From positions 1 to 37,291 of the forward strand of contig DUPK01000032.1 in the NCBI GenBank assembly GCA_012838345.1: 37,291 nucleotides of DNA, given 5' to 3'. The position numbers were made by a program, and so were the translations under genes. Shown one piece after another: positions 33,424 through 37,291 of the stretch. The notes beneath the pieces were generated by a model that saw nothing but the letters and a program-made list of their open reading frames with translations, was not told where the DNA came from and did no database searches. Numbering within the stretch: position 1 is the first letter of the stretch; each line of letters opens with the position of its first letter. The stretch comes from Clostridiales bacterium (lineage in GTDB: Bacteria; Bacillota; Clostridia; Oscillospirales; Oscillospiraceae).

Positions 33424-35245
33424 CGCAGCCGCCTCCTTTATACAGGAGGTTTGCACCGCAGCCCGTACACTGCACGCGGCAGTCGGGGGTGATTTCGCCC
33501 CTGTAGGCCGCCTCACGCTCGCTCCAGAGGAAATCCTCCGTCACGCCGGCGGTGAGATGGCACCAGGGCAGAACCTCGTCCCTGCTCCTTTCGCGATTTG
33601 CGTAGAAAGCGGGGTTAAGCCCGTACTTTTCAAAGGCGCTTGCCCAGCGCTCAAACGAGAAGTACTCGCTCCAGGACTCCATCCTGCCCCCGGTTTTCTG
33701 AACCTCCTCAAGTACCCTTCCAAGCCGCCTGTCGCCGCGCGACAAAACGGCCTCGATTATGCTTGTCTCGGCGTCGTGCCAGTTATAGCTTATCGCCCTT
33801 GAGCGCATACTGTCACAAAGGAGCTTAACCCTGCGCATGTATTCCTCGGCCGTGACCTGCGCTTCCCACTGGAAGGGCGTCATCGGCTTCGGGACAAAGC
33901 AGGCAGTGCTGAGGGTTATGCGTAGGCCGCCTGCCCTGTTTTTCGCGCAATCCTTCCAGAGCCTGACTATTTTATAGGCAAGCTCCGCTATCGCGAGCAC
34001 GTCCTCGTCTGTCTCGGTGGGCAGCCCCAGCATGAAATAGAGCTTTACGCTGTTTCGACCACCCTCGAAGGCGGTGCGGCAGGTGTTGAGAATGTCCTCC
34101 TCGGTGACGTTCTTGTTAATGACGTTGCGCAGGCGCTGAGAGCCCGCCTCCGGCGCGAAGGTAAGGCCGCTCTTTCTGACCTTCTGCACGCGCTCCATAA
34201 TCTCCATAGAGAAGTTGTCGGCGCGCAGCGATGGCAGGGATAGGCTAACGTTCCTCGGCTCGCACCAGTCAAGGAGCCCGTCGCAGAGCTCCCTAAGGCC
34301 CCTGTAATCGCTAGTACTGAGTGAGGAAAGCCCAATCTCCTGATATCCCGAGTTTTTTAGCGCGCTCACTCCGAGCTCCCTTAGCTTCTCAGCGCTCCTC
34401 GAGCGGACGGGCCGGTAAACGTAGCCTGCCTGGCAGAAGCGGCAGCCGCGTATGCAGCCGCGGAAAAGCTCCAGCACGGTGCGGTCGTGCACAATCTCGG
34501 TTGAGGGAACTATCGTTTCAGTCGGGAAATAGGAATTTTCAAAATCCTGCACTATGCGCTTTGTGACGACGGCGGGCGCACCGTCATGTGGAACAATCGA
34601 CTTTACTGTGCCGTCATCATTGTATTCAACATCGTAGAGAGTTGGGATATAGACACCTTCGAGCTTCGCCGCCGCTTTTAAGAGAGAAAGCCTGTCCGAG
34701 CCCTTCATATCGTGGACAAGCGAGACCAGCTCGGGCAGAAGGTCCTCGCCCTCGCCGAGCAGGAAAACATCTATGAAGTCAGCTAGCGGCTCCGGGTTAA
34801 ATGCGCAGGTACCGCCCGCAATTATTAGCGGGAAATCCTCCCCACGCTCCGCCGAGCGAAGCGGTATATTAGAAAGGTCCAGCATATTCAGGACATTTGT
34901 ATAGGCCATCTCGTAGCCGATTGAAAAGCCTATAATGTCGAATTCCCTAAGCTCGTCCCCGCTCTCAAGCGCGTAAAGCGGGATGGAGTTTTTCCTCATC
35001 TCCTCCTCCATGTCGCCCCAGGGAGCGAAGACGCGCTCGCACCAGACGCCGCTCATATTGTTCAGAACCCCGTATAGAATTTTAAGCCCGAGGTTCGACA
35101 TGCCTATCTCGTAGGTATCGGGAAAGCAGAGGGCAAAGCGTAAATCGACCTTGGAGCTGTCCTTTAAAACCTGGTTATATTCTCCGCCCGTGTAACGGGC
35201 AGGCTTTTGCACTTTGGGCAAAATTCGCTCAAGTTTGTGCTGCAT
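33416..35245 (-). CDS. TIGR03960-type B12-binding-like radical SAM protein
   Basis: The 609-residue protein has an N-terminal cobalamin-binding-like Rossmann region (about 30-190) and a radical SAM core with Cys264, Cys268 and Cys271 (FRGCIRGCRFCQAGY). A further Cys cluster lies at the C-terminus (CRVQCTGCG and a final Cys near residue 607) and may hold a second metal site. The substrate is unknown. It lies directly downstream of the M50 protease gene and overlaps TIGR03936 by 8 nt. In many Firmicutes this pair precedes rplU; here the next gene is rplS. Confidence 0.9.
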   Translation of the reverse strand: MQHKLERILPKVQKPARYTGGEYNQVLKDSSKVDLRFALCFPDTYEIGMSNLGLKILYGVLNNMSGVWCERVFAPWGDMEEEMRKNSIPLYALESGDELREFDIIGFSIGYEMAYTNVLNMLDLSNIPLRSAERGEDFPLIIAGGTCAFNPEPLADFIDVFLLGEGEDLLPELVSLVHDMKGSDRLSLLKAAAKLEGVYIPTLYDVEYNDDGTVKSIVPHDGAPAVVTKRIVQDFENSYFPTETIVPSTEIVHDRTVLELFRGCIRGCRFCQAGYVYRPVRSRSAEKLRELGVSALKNSGYQEIGLSSLSTSDYRGLRELCDGLLDWCEPRNVSLSLPSLRADNFSMEIMERVQKVRKSGLTFAPEAGSQRLRNVINKNVTEEDILNTCRTAFEGGRNSVKLYFMLGLPTETDEDVLAIAELAYKIVRLWKDCAKNRAGGLRITLSTACFVPKPMTPFQWEAQVTAEEYMRRVKLLCDSMRSRAISYNWHDAETSIIEAVLSRGDRRLGRVLEEVQKTGGRMESWSEYFSFERWASAFEKYGLNPAFYANRERSRDEVLPWCHLTAGVTEDFLWSEREAAYRGEITPDCRVQCTGCGANLLYKGGGCDD

Positions 35246-35280
35246 TTCATCTTACCTTTCAGGTTTATTTCTCATGTATT

Positions 35281-35877
35281 TTATACCCAAACTCTCCTTT
35301 TTACAATAGCAGTGCCCAGAAAGAGCCAGATGCCGCTGACAAGCAGCGTAAAATTCCACCCCGTTCTCAGAAGCAGCCACAGGCCAATGAGAGTTACGCC
35401 AAAAGATACAAGGCAACTGATTGCAAAGCAGATTTTCTCGGCGCTGTCCGCGTTCGACAAATGCGCAAGCAGCGTATAGAGAATCCTCCCGCCGTCGAGC
35501 GTTACGGCGGGGAGCAGGTTAAAAGCGCATAAAACCAGGCTTACACCCGAGAGCGTAAACCAGAACTCCCCTAATCTCTTCCCTGTTAAAGCGCAGATAT
35601 ACGCAAGAATAAAGCTGAAAATCGGGCCCGAGAGCGCCGTTAATAGCTCCGCCATATAGGACATTAAGCTCCCGTCGTATATTATCGCAGCGCCCGTCGC
35701 CTCAAGCCGAACCTCAGTAATTTTGCCCCCGAGCAGCCTGAGCGCAATATAATGCCCCACCTCATGGACCAGTACGGAAATCAGGGTGATAAACAGAAAC
35801 TCGCCGCTTGCCAAAAGGCAAAAGGCCGAAAAGCAGAGCACAGCCCCTCCACTTATAAATACTTTTCCGAAGTACAA
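35281..35877 (-). CDS. spoIVFB: Site-2 (M50) membrane metalloprotease, SpoIVFB-like
   Basis: This intramembrane zinc protease has HEVGH at about residues 38-42 and a third ligand in 'LDGGRIL' (about Asp128), both within hydrophobic segments. I start it at a TTG (35877), one base past the stop of the upstream gene and with GGAG upstream, giving 198 residues. The longer frame (to an ATG at 35940) would overlap that gene by 62 nt. In sporulating bacteria this family releases sigma-K. The position before TIGR03960 and after a SpoIVFA-like gene supports that role. The protein is shorter than B. subtilis SpoIVFB, so orthology is probable rather than certain. Confidence 0.8.
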   Translation of the reverse strand: MYFGKVFISGGAVLCFSAFCLLASGEFLFITLISVLVHEVGHYIALRLLGGKITEVRLEATGAAIIYDGSLMSYMAELLTALSGPIFSFILAYICALTGKRLGEFWFTLSGVSLVLCAFNLLPAVTLDGGRILYTLLAHLSNADSAEKICFAISCLVSFGVTLIGLWLLLRTGWNFTLLVSGIWLFLGTAIVKRRVWV

Positions 35878-35878
35878 G

Positions 35879-36154
35879 TCAATTCTGCTCCGTTTCCAGA
35901 TTGAAAATCGCCGCGAAAACGTCGGTGAAGCTGCCATCACCGCCCAGAGCCTCGCCGAAATATGTAAAGGCCGCCTTATAGTCCGCCGTGCCGTCGATTA
36001 TCGGCGAAATCGTCTTTTTGACACGCTCCCCGATGTCCGGCACGCAGACCTTAAGGGCCACGACAAACGACAATATCAGACAGCAGGCGAAGAACCAGTT
36101 TGCCGCCTTCGAGCCCCGCCTTCTGTAGTTTTTTGCCCTCCTGTTTCTCCTCAT
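35879..36154 (-). CDS. Short single-pass membrane protein, SpoIVFA-like N-terminus without peptidase domain
   Basis: The ATG at 36154 has a GGAG site upstream, giving 91 residues. A very basic N-terminus (MRRNRRAKNYRRRGSK) precedes one membrane helix (about 20-38), then an outer segment with 'DYKAAFTYFGEAL'. This layout resembles the start of clostridial SpoIVFA/M23 proteins that precede spoIVFB, but the M23 peptidase domain is missing and the protein ends after the linker. It lies immediately before the SpoIVFB-like gene. It could be a minimal anchor for the protease, a decayed spoIVFA, or an unrelated membrane protein. Confidence 0.6.
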   Translation of the reverse strand: MRRNRRAKNYRRRGSKAANWFFACCLILSFVVALKVCVPDIGERVKKTISPIIDGTADYKAAFTYFGEALGGDGSFTDVFAAIFNLETEQN

Positions 36155-36206
36155 TTCGCTCAGCTCCCTCCCCCACAAGTATATTAAGCGCCTGTCCTCA
36201 TTATGT

Positions 36207-36235
36207 TTGACTTTTGCGGCGATTTTAGATAGACT
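36207..36235 (+). promoter_or_regulatory. Possible sigma-A promoter for the Xer recombinase gene
   Basis: TTGACT (36207-36212), a 17-nt spacer and TAGACT (36230-36235). The -35 is strong and the -10 weaker. Predicted start is about 23 nt before the ATG, in the gap between divergent genes. Confidence 0.4.
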
Positions 36236-36264
36236 TAAAAAAAAGTTGAGAGGTTCATTAGGCG

Positions 36265-37284
36265 ATGGATTACAGGAGCGAAGCACCGGAGATAATTAAG
36301 GGATTTCTTATTTATCACGAAACCATAAAGGGCCACTCAAGGCGCACAGTCGAAGAGTATTATCTCGATTTGCGCACCTTTTTCCGCTTTATAAAGCTTG
36401 AAAAGGGACTAGTGCCGAGGACTGCGGAGCTAAACGACATATCAATCTCGGACGTGGATTTGGATTTAGTCAAATCCGTCACGCTCTCCGACGTCTATTC
36501 CTTTCTCTCCTACCTCTCCAGGGACAGGGTGCGCAATTACAGAGAAAACGAGCCCGAATACGGGTTGAACGCGAGGTCGCGGGCGAGAAAAATCGCGGCC
36601 ATACGCTCCTTTTACAAATACCTGACCGTAAAAGCCCAGCTGCTCGACAAAAATCCCGTGCAGCACCTCGACTCTCCCAAGACGGTCAAGTCACTGCCTC
36701 AATATCTCACGCTTGAGGAGTGCAAAACCCTTTTAAGCTCTGTTGACGGCGAGAACAGGGAGCGCGACTACTGCATACTTACGATTTTCCTGAACTGCGG
36801 CCTGCGAATATCCGAGGTCGTCGGCCTCAATCTCTCCGATATTTCCGAAGACCATATCCGCGTGCGCGGAAAAGGCAACAAAGAGCGCATAGTCTATTTG
36901 AACGAGGCCTGCGCCGCCGCCATCAACGATTATCTTGCGTTAAGAAAAAACATAGCGGCGATTGATAAAAACGCCCTGTTCCTTTCAAACAGGAGAAAGC
37001 GCATAAGCCGCCAGACCGTCCACCATCTTGTTAAGAACCATATCGCGGCGGCGGGGCTTGACACGAACCTGTATTCCTCGCACAAGCTGCGACACACCGC
37101 CGCCACGCTGATGCTGAAAAGCGGCGTTGACATAAGGACCCTGCAGGAAGTTTTGGGGCATGAGCACCTCAACACAACCGAGATTTATACGCATATCGAC
37201 AATACTGAGCTGAGAATTGCAGCCAGCGCCAATCCGCTCGGCAGCTTTAAAGCGGAGAAAAAAAGAAAAACAGGCGACAGCTAA
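36265..37284 (+). CDS. Tyrosine recombinase, XerC/XerD type
   Basis: The 339-residue site-specific recombinase has the full catalytic set: Arg181 (CGLRISE), Lys203 (GKGNKER), His273 and Arg276 (HKLRHTAA), His299 (LGHEHL) and Tyr308 (EIYTH). The N-terminal SAM-like core-binding domain (about 5-125) has an insert at about 50-100 that makes it longer than E. coli XerD (about 300). Housekeeping Xer proteins resolve chromosome dimers at dif. No phage or transposon genes surround it, so a housekeeping role is more likely, although the window ends right after the stop. Whether it is XerC, XerD or a single-protein XerH/XerS-like form cannot be decided here. Confidence 0.88.
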   Translation: MDYRSEAPEIIKGFLIYHETIKGHSRRTVEEYYLDLRTFFRFIKLEKGLVPRTAELNDISISDVDLDLVKSVTLSDVYSFLSYLSRDRVRNYRENEPEYGLNARSRARKIAAIRSFYKYLTVKAQLLDKNPVQHLDSPKTVKSLPQYLTLEECKTLLSSVDGENRERDYCILTIFLNCGLRISEVVGLNLSDISEDHIRVRGKGNKERIVYLNEACAAAINDYLALRKNIAAIDKNALFLSNRRKRISRQTVHHLVKNHIAAAGLDTNLYSSHKLRHTAATLMLKSGVDIRTLQEVLGHEHLNTTEIYTHIDNTELRIAASANPLGSFKAEKKRKTGDS

Positions 37285-37291
37285 CTTCCAA

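Noticed and set aside
36265-37284. Phage or integrative-element integrase at the right edge
   Set aside because: No attachment site, excisionase, phage or conjugation genes are seen and the neighbours are core genes. A Xer-type housekeeping role is more economical, although the sequence past the window is unknown.

Overview
The window reads as chromosomal core DNA of an endospore-forming member of the Clostridia, probably an Oscillospiraceae-like lineage. The evidence is gene order and gene content: a Bacillus/Clostridium-type yicC-remA-gmk-rpoZ-priA-def-fmt-rsmB-rlmN-prpC-prkC-rsgA-spoVM run, the spore coat gene sipL, a SpoIVFB-type protease, strong Shine-Dalgarno sites, several TTG starts and roughly balanced GC. 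Nearly everything is on the minus strand. Only a 58-residue DUF1540 gene and a Xer-type recombinase are on the plus strand. I saw no rRNA, tRNA, CRISPR array, insertion sequence or prophage, and no gene-free gap over 300 bases. The largest gaps are 18585-18872 and 1883-2151, and both hold regulatory-looking structure.

Layout, in minus-strand transcription order (right to left). At the far right a Xer-type tyrosine recombinase diverges from a short SpoIVFA-like membrane protein, an M50 (SpoIVFB-like) protease and the TIGR03960/TIGR03936 radical-SAM pair. Next is rplS behind its own sigma-A promoter and an L19-leader-like RNA, then lepB-rbgA-rnhB-yraN-dipeptidase-thrC in a tightly overlapping run. 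A shared terminator separates thrC from the convergent DUF1540 gene, which has a forespore-type promoter. A metallophosphoesterase precedes the proteostasis block tig-clpP-clpX-lon. A DUF3343 / class V aminotransferase (TIGR01977-like) sulfur or selenium pair follows.

A clear sigma-A promoter with a long leader then starts the cyclic-di-AMP genes cdaA-cdaR. They run into an RseC-like protein, a DUF5685 protein, a DnaJ/TPR/Cys-rich protein and a small polytopic membrane protein, and then into yicC-remA-gmk-rpoZ. After a probable terminator come priA-def-fmt-rsmB-rlmN-prpC-prkC-rsgA, covering replication restart, formyl-Met processing, rRNA methylation, Ser/Thr phosphosignalling and 30S assembly. 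Beyond the rsgA terminator lies a spore-coat locus: a 52-residue membrane microprotein, a 28-residue SpoVM peptide and sipL.

The most interesting points are these: the small spoVM gene directly upstream of sipL; a 16-bp-arm hairpin upstream of that locus; an uncharacterised RseC/DUF5685/DnaJ/membrane-protein block between c-di-AMP synthesis and remA; DUF5685 aspartate motifs resembling squalene/phytoene synthases; a SpoIVFA-like protein with no peptidase domain; and a DUF1540 gene with a sigma-G-like promoter. All functional calls come from reading motifs and gene order. No database search was run.
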